Below, piece after piece: positions 53,926-63,529 of a stretch of 64,000 bases of DNA. The first letter of the stretch is position 1, and the number at the start of each line of letters is the position of its first letter. Below the pieces are notes generated by a model. The model was not told the DNA's origin, ran no database searches, and was given only the letters and a program-made list of their open reading frames with translations. A program made the translations under genes and the position numbers. The stretch is from Mesorhizobium loti (GTDB taxonomy: Bacteria > Pseudomonadota > Alphaproteobacteria > Rhizobiales > Rhizobiaceae), in the NCBI GenBank assembly GCA_002356515.1, contig AP017607.1, positions 124,001 to 188,000 of the forward strand, in the 5' to 3' direction.

Positions 53926-55362
53926 ATGCAAAACGATCGCCTCAGCCTTGGAGAAATCGCCCGTCGGGTGGATGCCAAGGCCTCCGATTACTGCGCTCTC
54001 AGTGACCGTATTTGGGCTACGCCGGAGCTGGCTTTCCAGGAGTATCGTTCAGTTGCTGAGCAGTCTGCCATTTTGGAGCGGGAAGGATTCCGCATAACGG
54101 AGAACGTCGGCGGTGTTCCCACTGCCTTTATGGCCGAGTACGGGCAGGGTGGGCCGATCATCGGAATTCTCGGAGAGTACGACGCATTGCCGGAACTATC
54201 GCAAGTCTCGGGTGCGCTCCGACAAGAGGCTGCCACTCAAGGCGCGAACGGTCACGGTTGTGGTCATAATCTTCTTGGGGCCGGCTCGGCTCTGGCCGCT
54301 GCAGCATTAAAGGAAGCAGTTGCGGGCGAAGGGATCGCTGGGACGGTTCGCTATTACGGCTGCCCGGCGGAGGAGAATGGTGGTGGCAAGACCTACATGG
54401 CTCGCGCCGGCATCTTCGATGATCTTGATGTCGCTCTTTGTTGGCATCCGCACGTCATCAATGAGGTGTACGCTGCTTCCAGCCTCGCTGAAGTCCAAGC
54501 TTACTTTCGCTTTCATGGGCGGGCGACGCATGCTGCGGCTTCGCCTCATATGGGCCGGAGCGCACTCGACGCGGTAGAACTGATGAACGTGGGCGTGAAC
54601 TACATGCGAGAGCACATGCCCTCAGATGCACGTGTGCACTATGCGGTCACCAATTCCGGTGGAGATGCGCCAAATACGGTGCAGGCTTATGCAGAATCGC
54701 TTTATTCGATTCGTTCCCCTCTCCTGCCGGATGCTCAACGACTCTTCGCTCGGGTTAGAAAGACCGCTGAAGGTGCGGCCTTGATGACCGAAACCTCTGT
54801 TGTGGTTCAGATTGCAGGCGGCAGCTCAAACATCATTCCCAACAAAGTGCTGCAGGAAGTAATGCACGAAAACATGTGCCGCATCGGTCCTCCTGCCTTC
54901 GACGAAGCTGACTACGCCTTCGCCAAGAAGCTCCGCGAGGCGGCGCTGACGGAGGAAAGCATCTTGGCAAGTATTGCACCTCGTCAACCCTCGCTCGGTT
55001 CGAAGATCCTCCACGATGGGGTGCTTGCGCTGTCGGGGCGGGAAGACGTGGAAATGGGCACAACGGATGTGGGAGATGTAAGTTGGATTGTGCCGACGGC
55101 GCAATGTTATACAGCCTGCTTTGCCATCGGTACAGACTTTCACACCTGGCAGTTGGTGACGCAGGGCAACCTACCAGCGGCTCACAAGGGTTTGGTACTG
55201 GCGGCAAAAACAATAGCCTCCACCGCCGCCGATTGCCTGCGCAATCCCGCAATTATTGCTCGCGCCAAAGCAGAACTACAGCAACGCATTGGCAGTCATT
55301 CGTATGTCTGCCCAGTTCCACCGGATGTAATGCCCGACGATCTACGCAAGAAGCCGGCATAG
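53926..55362 (+). CDS. M20-family amidohydrolase (AbgB-like)
   Basis: 478 residues from ATG 53926 (a TTG at 53890 is in frame). M20 metal-site features: PIIGILGEYDALPELSQVSG, GANGHGCGHNLLGAGSALAA, VRYYGCPAEENGGGKTYMAR with the catalytic EE pair, and DVALCWHPHVINEVYAASSL. The C-terminal VGDVSWIVPTAQCYTACFAI and FHTWQLVTQGNLPAAHKGLV are typical of AbgB-like (p-aminobenzoyl-glutamate hydrolase) enzymes. It would release an amino acid from an N-acyl compound. It is the last gene of the importer-hydrolase operon. Confidence 0.9.
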   Translation: MQNDRLSLGEIARRVDAKASDYCALSDRIWATPELAFQEYRSVAEQSAILEREGFRITENVGGVPTAFMAEYGQGGPIIGILGEYDALPELSQVSGALRQEAATQGANGHGCGHNLLGAGSALAAAALKEAVAGEGIAGTVRYYGCPAEENGGGKTYMARAGIFDDLDVALCWHPHVINEVYAASSLAEVQAYFRFHGRATHAAASPHMGRSALDAVELMNVGVNYMREHMPSDARVHYAVTNSGGDAPNTVQAYAESLYSIRSPLLPDAQRLFARVRKTAEGAALMTETSVVVQIAGGSSNIIPNKVLQEVMHENMCRIGPPAFDEADYAFAKKLREAALTEESILASIAPRQPSLGSKILHDGVLALSGREDVEMGTTDVGDVSWIVPTAQCYTACFAIGTDFHTWQLVTQGNLPAAHKGLVLAAKTIASTAADCLRNPAIIARAKAELQQRIGSHSYVCPVPPDVMPDDLRKKPA

Positions 55363-55534
55363 GTTCTTGAGGTAGCTTGCACTGCCGACAGAAGGTTGAG
55401 TAGGCCCGGCGTTTGCCGCACTTCAGGGCGGAGCCAGGATTACGGCGGTTTGCTACCGCAGGTGGCAAGCGCTCGCGCATGGGATACAGGAAAAACATTC
55501 TTTTCGGGGATCAGATTCTTTGACTGCTAGTGGC
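55363..55534. other. Short gap after the operon
   Basis: No gene is visible here. It separates the M20 gene from a degraded solute-binding gene. Confidence 0.3.
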
Positions 55535-55695
55535 GAAAAGGTCTTGGCTCGGCTGGCCGAAGGCACGACGAGTTCGAAGCACTTCGGGCCAAGTGGACAG
55601 ACGTCGTGGTGGGATTCGTGGACGACGTAAGGCTGGGTCACCATGTTTCGCCATTGCGCGCCGCATAGCACTGACCGGATTCATCGAGATAGTTG
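55535..55695 (+). pseudogene. C-terminal remnant of a solute-binding protein
   Basis: Translated pieces WLGWPK, DEFEALRAKWTDV and ALTGFIEIV align with GWPKSAEYEALRAKWADV and TLTGLIGMPEL of the intact protein at 45436, but frameshifts and a deletion separate them. It appears to be a third paralogue of this family in the window, decayed to about 160 bp. Confidence 0.6.
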
Positions 55696-55906
55696 GTGAT
55701 TGATTCGAGGAAGTTGAGCGACTCCGCAGATGCGGAACTCGCGCAGGCGCGGTTCATGCGGGAGGCGATACTTCAGCATGCTGCCTATTCAAGTCGGCGC
55801 TGAAAAACATCTGAAAGCCTTGTAGGACATGGATTCCCAAGGGGTTTGAAGTATCGGAGAATGCGGGAAATCGAATCCGATTCGTTCCTTTCCCGGTGTT
55901 TTATCG

Positions 55907-56634
55907 ATGCCTCCATCTGGTCCGTCACGTGACAAGAATGATCTTTTCCGCGAGCGCCTGGATGCGATCCTCAACATGAGGCACCCGCTGGTGCGGCTGT
56001 CGGGGTTGATGCCGTGGGCCCGGTTTGATGAGGCGTTCGACCGCTTCTACCGCCCTGTCGGCAGGCCGGCCAAGCCGACGCGATTGATGGTGGCGCTGCA
56101 TTACCTCAAGCACGTCTACGATGTGTCGGACGAAGAGGTGGTGGAGCGGTGGGTGGAGAATGCGTACTGGCAGTATTTTAGCGGCTTCGAGTTTTTCCAG
56201 CATGAGGCGCCGATCGACGCCAGCACGATGACACGTTGGCGCAAGCGGATCGGACCAGAGGGCCTGGAAGAAATGCTGAAGGCGAGCGTCGAGGCGGCGC
56301 TCGACAGCGGGACCGCCAGGCCGAATTCGCTGGAGCGGATCACCGTCGACACGACGGTGCAGCCGAAAGCGATCGCTCATCCGACCGACAGCCGGCTTTA
56401 CCTGAAGGCGATCCAGATCCTGGCGCGCCAGGCGAAGCGGTATGGCATCGAGCTCAGGCAGAGCCACGCTCGGCTGGCCAAGGCCGCGGCGGTACGCGCC
56501 GGCCGCTATGCCCACGCCCGGCAGTTCCGGCGGAAGCGGCGCGAACTGAAGCGCCTTCGCACCTATCTCGGTCGGGTATTACGCGACGTCGGCCGCAAGA
56601 TCGCCGGCAACGGTGAACTCGAGGGTAAGCGTTG
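55907..56634 (+). pseudogene. IS5/IS1182-type transposase, interrupted
   Basis: The first 240 or so residues match IS5-superfamily transposases: FDRFYRPVGRPAKPTRLMVA, LHYLKHVYDVSDEEVVERWV, IDASTMTRWRKRIGPEGLEE and ITVDTTVQPKAIAHPTDSRL with the first catalytic Asp (VDTT). Sequence similarity stops at 56634, where the IS66-type end begins (GTAAGCG at 56635). The remaining C-terminal part with the other acidic residues is missing from this window. The insertion therefore truncated this gene. Confidence 0.8.
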
Positions 56635-56702
56635 CGCCAAGGCACCTTTCCCGAAATCGTCTTGATGGTTAAGTCGCTTATTGGTCGGCGCGCCGGCGCC
56701 GA

Positions 56703-57302
56703 TCACTCCCGATCGTCATAGCGGGTGACGTAGTGGAGTTCGCGCAGGGCGGGGATGACGAGGGCGATGTCTTTGTACGCCTCGTGCTCGATGAAGTGCG
56801 CGGTGTCGGGCCCCGGCCTGGGCTTACCGAGGACGGGCCTGCCCTTTTTGTCGACGCAGTAGATCAGGATCGGCAGCAGCAGGCCGTGGTTGGGGTTGTC
56901 GAGGTCGAGTAGCCGTTTCCAGCGTTTGATGTTGAGATTCATGGCTGCGTAGAACCCTTGGCACCACGGCCGGGGGTCGATGCCGCCGCTGGGCGTGCTG
57001 GTGAAGCGGGGCGCATAATCCTGCGGTCTGTCGAAGAGCGTCTCGTTGATCCGGTTGTGGATCCTGGCGACGCTGGCAAACACGGCGTGATCGGCTGCAG
57101 ACCCTTTGGCCAGGACGTTCCGCGGCAACCCCATGAGCGGGCACATCCAGTCTTGCGGGTCCCGGTAGCGAGGCTCGGTGACCGACGCCGTTACGAAGCC
57201 ATCCAGCGCCGATATGGTCTGCACCAGCGGGCGGGGGTTGGTCTTGACGGCCATCCAGACCTCGAGCGCCTCGTCCGACAGCGCCACATCGAGCGCGCTC
57301 AT
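56703..57302 (-). CDS. UPF0149 (YecA-like) protein associated with IS66
   Basis: About 199 residues from ATG 57302, which overlaps the tnpC stop (ATGA). TISALDGFVTASVTEPRYRD and PQDWMCPLMGLPRNVLAKGS are the UPF0149 pattern, and IHNRINETLFDRPQDYAPRF and WCQGFYAAMNLNIKRWKRLL follow. Its role in transposition is unknown, but such genes accompany some IS66 elements of rhizobia. Some upstream extension to 57380 is open but lies within tnpC. Confidence 0.7.
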   Translation of the reverse strand: MSALDVALSDEALEVWMAVKTNPRPLVQTISALDGFVTASVTEPRYRDPQDWMCPLMGLPRNVLAKGSAADHAVFASVARIHNRINETLFDRPQDYAPRFTSTPSGGIDPRPWCQGFYAAMNLNIKRWKRLLDLDNPNHGLLLPILIYCVDKKGRPVLGKPRPGPDTAHFIEHEAYKDIALVIPALRELHYVTRYDDRE

Positions 57303-58881
57303 GCCGCCAAGGGGAGCGGCATCTCTTCGCGGCGCACCCAGTTCCATGGCATCAGTTCGTCCCATCGCGAGGCTGGCCAATCATTCTGGATGCGCTCGGT
57401 GACATCGGCCATGTAGGCCTCGGCATCGACGCCGCAGAGCTTGCAAGTCTCTATGATGCTGAGCACGACCGCTGACCGCTCGGCCGCTGCGAAGCTGCCC
57501 GAGAAAAGCCAATTGCGCCTGCCGACCGTAAATCCACGAATGGCCCGCTCCGCGATGAGGTTGTCGGGCTCGAGTTGGCCATCGTAGAGGAAGCGATTGA
57601 AGGCTCGCCATCGCTTGGTGCCATAGGCGAAGGCCTTCGCGATATCGGCATGGCGCGACAAACCCTTGCCCTGGCGCATGAGCTGTCGTCGCAGCGCGCG
57701 GACCAGTGGTCGGGTTCGCCTTCGTCGTGCGGCCAATCGCTCGGCGGGCGGCAGCCCCCGTATCTCTTCCTCGATCCGGTAGATCGCCTGGATACCGGCC
57801 ATCGCCGTCGTGCTGAGCTCGGTCGGCTGGCTGTCGTGAACGTCGAATATCTTGCGACGCAGATGGGCCAGGCAGGCAGCTTCTCGAATGGCGCCGCCCT
57901 TGTAGAGCTGATTGTAGCCGCTGAATCCGTCGGCCTGGAGGGTGCCAGCAAATCCGGCGAGCTCGCTCATCACGCTCTCGCCGGCGCGGCCCATGGTGGC
58001 GCGATACCAGGCTATCGGCCGCTCCTTCGAACCCGAGTTGCGGTCGTCGGCGACGTAGACCCAGAGCGCGCCCTTGTGCGTCTTGCCAGTGCCGGGCGCC
58101 ATGATCGGAAGCCGCGTGTCGTCGGTGTGAATCTTGCTGCGGGTACGGCCGATCTCACGGATGCGGTTGTAGATCGGATCGAGCAAGGCGGCGGCGTAGC
58201 CGGCGCTACGCGCAAGCGTGGATCGCTCGATATCGACGCCCTTGGCGGCCATCATCTGGGCTTGGCGGTAGAACGGCAGATAATAACCCCACTTGGCCAT
58301 CATGATATGGGCAAGTGCGGCATAGCTGAGCTTGCCGCGTGCAATGGCCTTGGCTGGTGCCGGCGCCTGGATGATTTTATCGCAGGTCCGGCAGCTGTAC
58401 TTGGGTCGAACGGTCTCCATCACCTGCCAGGCTTGGGCGACCAGATCGAGCATCTCGTCGCTATCTTCGCCCATGGCGCGCAGATCGCCGCCGCAGCGCG
58501 GGCAGCACGCGCAAGTGGGCTCGCGAACGATCCGTTTGCGCGGCAGGTTCGGGTTGAGCTTGCGCACCGGCAACGCCCGGACCTTGTCGGTGTCGGCGAC
58601 GATGGGCAGCTCGGCATCCGGCACGCCGGCGGCGAAATCGGTCTGGAGATCTTCGAGTTCGAGCCGCATCTGGCCCAGCTTCTCGGACGAGCGGCCGAAG
58701 GCCTTGCGGTTGAAGCGATCGATCTGCAGCTGCAGGCGCTGGATGCGAAGTGCGGCCTCGACGCGTTCTCTTCGCAGTTGCTCATCCCGTTCGGCGATGG
58801 TGACGTCACGGCCGGAAACCGCCGCCTCCAGAGAACGATCCGGGCGAGGAAATCAGCAATTGAAAGGGCTTGTTCCGACAC
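57299..58881 (-). pseudogene. tnpC: IS66 transposase TnpC, frameshifted near the N-terminus
   Basis: The main frame ending at 57299 encodes 456 residues with IS66 features: a Cys-rich zinc motif (CACCPRCGGDLRAMGEDSDE, YSCRTCDKIIQ), SKIHTDDTRLPIMAPGTGKT with the first Asp, LQADGFSGYNQLYKGGAIRE with the second and AERAIRGFTVGRRNWLFSGS with the Glu. The expected N-terminus starts at GTG 58881 (SEQALSIADFLARI) in a different frame; the two frames join at about 58830-58840 with a 1-nt shift, followed by LEAAVSGRDVTIAERDEQLR. The whole product is therefore probably not made unless ribosomes shift. Confidence 0.8.
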
Positions 58882-58953
58882 CCAAATTATGTACCAGAAC
58901 GACCGCCCTTAGGGAAGAAGATTCGACGTAAAATCAATGGCAAACGAGCAAAA

Positions 58954-59256
58954 TCAACCCGCCAGACGCGGTCGATAAGTCGTGCTCGGCCGGCGCCAGT
59001 CGATCCCCTCCAGGAGCAGCGAAAGCTCTGCCTTGGTGAGCGACACGGCGACCTGATCCTTGGTGGTTGGCCAAGCAAAACAGCCGTCGGTCAATCGCTT
59101 TGTGAACAGGCAAAATCCGCGATCGTCATGTGCCAAAATCTTGATGATATGACCCTTGCGTCTTCGGAAGCAGAAGATCGCGCCGGTATGTGGGTCGAGT
59201 GCGAGCACCTGCTGCACCATCCGCGCCAGGCTGTTGATCCCGCGACGCTTATGTAG
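58954..59256 (-). pseudogene. tnpB: IS66 accessory protein TnpB, 5'-truncated
   Basis: The minus strand encodes LHKRRGINSLARMVQQVLAL, DPHTGAIFCFRRRKGHIIKI, AHDDRGFCLFTKRLTDGCFA and VAVSLTKAELSLLLEGIDWR, which is the IS66 Orf2/TnpB family. The usual N-terminal part is lost at the boundary near 59256, so only about 100 of about 115 residues remain. An internal ATG at 59220 could give 88 residues. Confidence 0.8.
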
Positions 59257-59274
59257 AGATCTACATAAGCGTCG
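59243..59274. repeat. Perfect hairpin at truncated IS66 boundary
   Basis: CGACGCTTATGTAG (59243-59256), loop AGAT, CTACATAAGCGTCG (59261-59274): 14 perfect base pairs. It marks the truncation of tnpB and lies 147 bp upstream of a tyrosine recombinase fragment. It could be the recombination site or terminal repeat of the element to which that recombinase belonged. It is not followed by a T run, so it is unlikely to be a simple terminator. Confidence 0.7.
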
Positions 59275-59420
59275 TTATGCGGTGCACAAGATTATGTCGA
59301 GTCCTGAGCGGCAACACCGATTTCATCTAATCATTACGGCATGATGGGCGATCTCGACGACGCAGGAACTCAACATAACCTAGTCTTCCCCGGCGCTGAC
59401 CTAGCGCTGGGAGAGAAGCT

Positions 59421-59860
59421 ATGAACATTCATGAGAGACCAACTAAGATACCAAGGACCATGGAAGCCGGTGAACTGAGGCCGTGGGTCGCCGCATTCGC
59501 CGACGAGCTGGTATCTCTGGGATACACGCCGCTAACCATTGGTGGTTACATCGATTGTGCCCGCCATTTTGCGGCTTGGCTCGCGATCAGCAACATTGGA
59601 CTCGATCAGGTCGGCGACGAGGCTATCGGTCGCTTTGGGCAGCATCGTTGCTGTTGCGGTGGTTATAGGCGCGCAGTGCCGCGCTCCAGTAACTACCTGA
59701 ACCGCGTTCATCGTTTTATCGTGTTTCTCGGCGAACGCGGTGTCGTGCCGCTGGCCGCGCCAGTTGCCAACCCCGTTGATCCCCATGTCGGTGACTATCA
59801 AGAGTGGCTCACGCGCCATCGAGGTATTTGCGGGCGCCGGTCAAGCGGCCCGGGCAGTCC
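59421..59860 (+). pseudogene. N-terminal fragment of tyrosine recombinase
   Basis: The SAM-like core-binding domain is clear: VAAFADELVSLGYTPLTIGG, YIDCARHFAAWLAISNIGLD, then GDEAIGRFGQHRCCCGGYRR and NYLNRVHRFIVFLGERGVVP. The catalytic domain with R-H-R-Y is absent; the frame runs on into a phospholipid methyltransferase gene. The Cys cluster HRCCCGG matches a group of integrases common in rhizobial islands. Confidence 0.72.
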
Positions 59861-59876
59861 ACATCAGGGAGTGAAC

Positions 59877-60529
59877 ATGGTCTTTCGATTGAAGGAGCGC
59901 CTCGGCCGGAAATTTGAAGAAGAAGTGCAATTCTTCAAGAGCTGGCAAAAGGACAAGAAAGGCGTGGGCGCGCTGATGCCGACCTCGGTTCACGCCGCAC
60001 GCCGCATGGCAAGCGTGGTCAGTCCTGCGTCGGGACTGCCGGTGCTCGAGCTTGGCGCCGGAACCGGCGTCATCACAAAGGCGATCCTGGAAACCGGCAT
60101 CAAGCCGCGGCAGCTGGTTTCAGTGGAGTATTCCGAGGACTTCTATCACCGCTTGAGACATCGCTTCCCCGATGTCGATGTTCGGTTGGGTGATGCCTTT
60201 TCGCTGGATGAGGTGCTGGCCGAGCGGAAGGCCGAACAGTTCGATTGTGTCATCAGCGCGGTGCCGCTGCTGAGCTTTCCCATGGAGCGCCGCATGCCCT
60301 GCTCGAGGATCTGCTGGCCCGCATTCCTGCTGGCGCGCCTGTCATCCAGATCACCTACGGACCTTTGTCGCCGGTGATCAAGATGCCGGAACGCTACATT
60401 GTTTCGCATTATGATTTTGTCGTCCGCAACATCCCGCCCGCCCAGCTTTGGACGTACCGCCGGGCAGTCGGACCGCGCACGGCCAATGCAACTGCTGTCC
60501 AGCGCGATCATGTTCAAGGAGGGCAGTAG
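59877..60529 (+). pseudogene. pmtA: Phospholipid N-methyltransferase PmtA-like, frameshifted
   Basis: From ATG 59877 (AGGGAG upstream) the sequence reads MVFRLKERLGRKFEEEVQFF, GALMPTSVHAARRMASVVSP and ASGLPVLELGAGTGVITKAI (SAM-binding motif I), then DCVISAVPLLSFPMERR. At about 60285-60300 the frame changes; the C-terminus continues in another frame as HALLEDLLARIPAGAPVIQI, TYGPLSPVIKMPERYIVSHY and FVVRNIPPAQLWTYRRA. Together they make a full-length rhizobial PmtA of about 216 residues, which methylates phosphatidylethanolamine toward phosphatidylcholine. The frameshift probably inactivates it. The open frame upstream links it to a recombinase fragment by chance. Confidence 0.82.
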
Positions 60530-60708
60530 GCCGGCAAGCTGAGCTGCGCGGCGCGCGGCCTTCTGCTGTTTACGGATGCGGCGAGGTCGGTCTCGCCGAG
60601 AGTGGACGAGAGGGTTCGGCCGCTTGAACGGTCACAGCCCCGACATCATGATTTTGCAGGGATTGTCTAGTCGCCCAGCGTGAGAGCTCATTACGTTGAG
60701 AGGAACCA

Positions 60709-60999
60709 ATGAACGCGGAGGATTTCAGCAGCCCAATATTCGTGAAGCGGGCTGCCTATATCGTGCAGGAGATTGCGACCCTGGCGGACGCCATCGATTT
60801 CCTCAATGACTGGCCCGAAGAGCAAAAGGACCAAATTCACGAAGCGGCCTTGAAGGCATGCTGTGGTGCATATAATGGACACAAACCACTCAGCGCAGCA
60901 CACCAGGCTTTTCTTGATTTCGCCAGGAGCGCCACAATTTTGGAAGATCCAGTCTCGGCCATGCAGTGGATGGCAGCTTGCAAAAAGCTGCGGGCTTAG
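60709..60999 (+). CDS. DUF982 family small protein
   Basis: 96 residues with a GAGG ribosome-binding site seven bases before ATG. The DUF982 pattern is ADAIDFLNDWPEEQKDQIHE, AALKACCGAYNGHKPLSAAH and QAFLDFARSATILEDP. It is a distant paralogue of the protein at 6299-6541. Function unknown. Confidence 0.65.
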   Translation: MNAEDFSSPIFVKRAAYIVQEIATLADAIDFLNDWPEEQKDQIHEAALKACCGAYNGHKPLSAAHQAFLDFARSATILEDPVSAMQWMAACKKLRA

Positions 61000-61769
61000 G
61001 TTTTCACCTGGGATGGGTGAACCTGCGGCAATCCATGGCCGGAGGAAGTCGGGCGACCTGGAGGAGCGGTGGCGGGAGCCGGGTTTCACACCCGACCTGG
61101 GATGTGTATTCCGGCGCTTTGAGACGACCCAATAGCGCCGGCCCGCAAAAGCGGCTGTTAGGTTGGCACGCCCGCTGCGATAATGCAGATGTGAATGGCT
61201 TCAGGCGCTTTGAGAGAGGTCTGCCATGCCGCACCATGGTTTTGCACGTCCAGAACAACTGGAAATGCTCAGCAAAGGCGCTCGCGGAGCTCGGCGGCCA
61301 TTTCCCGCCGGACAGCCCGAGCGTGAGGCCTTGGCCGTGAAGATCAATGGCACTCGTTGAAAGCGGGGCCGACACGCTCGAAGAGATCAAGAAGTCGCTG
61401 AACGACCGCGATGTCACTCCACGACCCCCTGGCCTTATTCGGTCCAGGGGGCCGAAAACGGCTTGCCCGTGGCAGCACGTCGCTCCCCTTTTTGTCGCGG
61501 GTCGAGCCGGTTGACCCTGCCGGCCGGCCCCGTTTGACAAACCGGCCATCGGCGCGGTAGCACCATCCAAAGCTGAGATCGCAGGGCAGAACTGATCGCA
61601 CCCATCGGGCGGCGCGACCCCGACCAGCTTACACCCAATTGGCGCCATTTCGCGCATCAGCATGGCGATGCGACATCTCCTGTGTCGAGCGCGCGATAAC
61701 GGAAACTGGTTGTGACGCAGCGGGGCGCCAAAGGCTCGGCTTTAAGCAGGTAAAGTGGAGGTGAACGTC
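61000..61769. other. Intergenic region with possible recombinase debris
   Basis: About 770 bp without a convincing gene. At 61354-61400 the frame MALVESGADTLEEIKKSLND followed by RDVTPRPPG resembles the C-terminal helix-turn-helix region of some serine recombinases, but the evidence is weak. Confidence 0.35.
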
Positions 61770-63416
61770 ATGCGTTTTGAAAATTCCACGCCCTCTGCGG
61801 CGACCACTTTGATCCCGCTTAACAACCCGGTCTTTCGTTCGATCTGGACAGCCACGCAGATTTCCAGCCTTGGCTGGCTCGTCCAGAGCGTGGCGATCAG
61901 CTGGCTCATGGCCACAATCCCAGCCTCCGATCTGATGGTTGCGCTTGTTCAGGCTGCTTCGACACTGCCCGCCTTCTTTCTGTCGATCCTTGCCGGGGCC
62001 ATTGCCGACAGTCGCAGCCGCCGCGGGGTGATGCTTGCCGGGCACTGCCTGATCGCATTGGCGTCCACGACGCTGGCTCTCTCTGTTGCGCTGGGCTTTG
62101 TCAGTCCGTGGTTGATCCTGGGCCTGAGTTTCCTGGCCGGGTGCGGCTTTGCCTTGAATGATCCAGCCTGGCACGCCTCCGTCGGCGATATCCTGGAAAA
62201 GCGGGAGATACCCGCTGCCGTGACGCTGATGTCGGTCGGATACAATGTTGTTCGAAGCATAGGACCGGCTTTGGGCGGGGTAATTTTGGCGCTTCTGGGA
62301 CCTCTGGCGGCTTTCGTCTTGGCGGCGCTGAGCGATCTCGTCCCGTTGGGCGCGGTCCTGCGCTCCAAATGGCATGTGCGTTCTTCGCCGCTTCCGCGCG
62401 AACGGATGATCACGGCCATACGCGATGGCATGCGCTTCACGGCGATCTCCTCGGAGATCCGCTTCGCAATCGCACGTGCAACTTTATTCGGGCTGTCGAG
62501 CATCTCGATCCTCGCTCTGCTCCCGCTCCTGGTGCGTGATCAGTTGGCAGGAGGTCCACTCGTTTACGGCGTCCTGCTGGCTGGCTTCGGCGCAGGCGCC
62601 TTCATCGCCGGACTGGGCAATGGCCACTTGAGGCGCATCGCCTCACAAGAGAAATTGGTCACGCTGGCATCCGTTGCCTGCGCGGCATGTTGCCTTATGC
62701 TGGCGCTCACATCGTCGGTTGCTGTGGCTGCGATCGCGCTCGCAATCGGTGGCGCAGGCTGGGTTGTCACCTGGACCGGAACCGACGTGTCTGTGCAGTT
62801 GGCAAGCCCAAGGTGGGTCGTCGGTCGCACGCTGTCGATCTATTATGCTTTGACCTATGGCGGCATGGCGGCCGGCAGCTGGATCTGGGGTGCTGTCGCG
62901 CAGAACTATTCCCTGACATGGGCATTTGAAGGTGCTGCAGTGGCACTGGTGCTGGTTGCAGCGGCGGGAAAGGTGCTGCCCATCGAACTTTGGGAAGAGT
63001 CGGACCAAGGCGCCGCCGACTTCATCCCACCCGAACTGGCCCTCACTCTGAGGCCAAGAAGCGGCCCAATCGTGGTCAAGGTGGAGTATCTGATCGCCGA
63101 AGCCAACATCGCGGCATTTCTGCGTTGCATGCGCGAAAGACGGCGCGTTCAAAGCCGCGCCGGCGCGCGCAATTGGACGCTGCAGCGAAATCTCCAGAAG
63201 CCGACGCTGTGGACCGAGACATTTCGCACCCCGACCTGGACCGATTATCTTCGTTTGAACCATCGGCTAACGGTGGCTGACAGGGAGCTCGACGAGCGCC
63301 TCGCCGCTTTGCAGACTGGTGGATCTCCTCTTCATGTCGTGCTTTCGATCGAGCGGTCGACAAGCTTGGCGTCTGGCAGCGAAGTCCAGCCTGTGCCCTT
63401 TGTGTCGCGTCCCTGA
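61770..63416 (+). CDS. MFS transporter (MFS_3, EntS-like) with C-terminal ABM-like domain
   Basis: 548 residues from ATG 61770, preceded by GGAGG. Twelve predicted membrane segments cover residues 15-410, including ISSLGWLVQSVAISWLMATI, STLPAFFLSILAGAIADSRS with RRGVMLAGHCLIALASTTLA, and GYNVVRSIGPALGGVILALL. The C-terminal 130 residues are soluble: PIVVKVEYLIAEANIAAFLR, RRRVQSRAGARNWTLQRNLQ and WTDYLRLNHRLTVADRELDE, as in MFS_3 (DUF894) exporters that carry an antibiotic-biosynthesis-monooxygenase-like module. It probably exports a siderophore- or drug-like compound; the substrate is unknown. Confidence 0.88.
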   Translation: MRFENSTPSAATTLIPLNNPVFRSIWTATQISSLGWLVQSVAISWLMATIPASDLMVALVQAASTLPAFFLSILAGAIADSRSRRGVMLAGHCLIALASTTLALSVALGFVSPWLILGLSFLAGCGFALNDPAWHASVGDILEKREIPAAVTLMSVGYNVVRSIGPALGGVILALLGPLAAFVLAALSDLVPLGAVLRSKWHVRSSPLPRERMITAIRDGMRFTAISSEIRFAIARATLFGLSSISILALLPLLVRDQLAGGPLVYGVLLAGFGAGAFIAGLGNGHLRRIASQEKLVTLASVACAACCLMLALTSSVAVAAIALAIGGAGWVVTWTGTDVSVQLASPRWVVGRTLSIYYALTYGGMAAGSWIWGAVAQNYSLTWAFEGAAVALVLVAAAGKVLPIELWEESDQGAADFIPPELALTLRPRSGPIVVKVEYLIAEANIAAFLRCMRERRRVQSRAGARNWTLQRNLQKPTLWTETFRTPTWTDYLRLNHRLTVADRELDERLAALQTGGSPLHVVLSIERSTSLASGSEVQPVPFVSRP

Positions 63417-63529
63417 ACGACGCTTACAAGGCACTGCAGGGCTTTGCACGCAACAGGGTGGATTGCGGTCGATCCAGGGCCTTAGGATGTCTCGCTTTTG
63501 CTGCGTCTATCTCCGGGTCTCAATGTGCA

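Larger units (their letters stand above)
56635..59256. mobile_element. IS66-type element, truncated on the right
   Basis: The left end GTAAGCGTTGCGCC is the usual IS66 terminus and lies inside the IS5-type gene. The element carries an UPF0149-type gene, tnpC and tnpB on the minus strand, but tnpA and the beginning of tnpB are missing, and tnpC has a frameshift. The right boundary coincides with a 14-bp hairpin (59243-59274), so I see no matching terminal repeat and no target duplication. Confidence 0.8.

Noticed and set aside
57575..58912. 445-codon plus-strand open frame over the IS66 region
   Set aside because: It is the reverse complement of tnpC, which has clear family motifs; long antisense frames are expected in GC-rich DNA.
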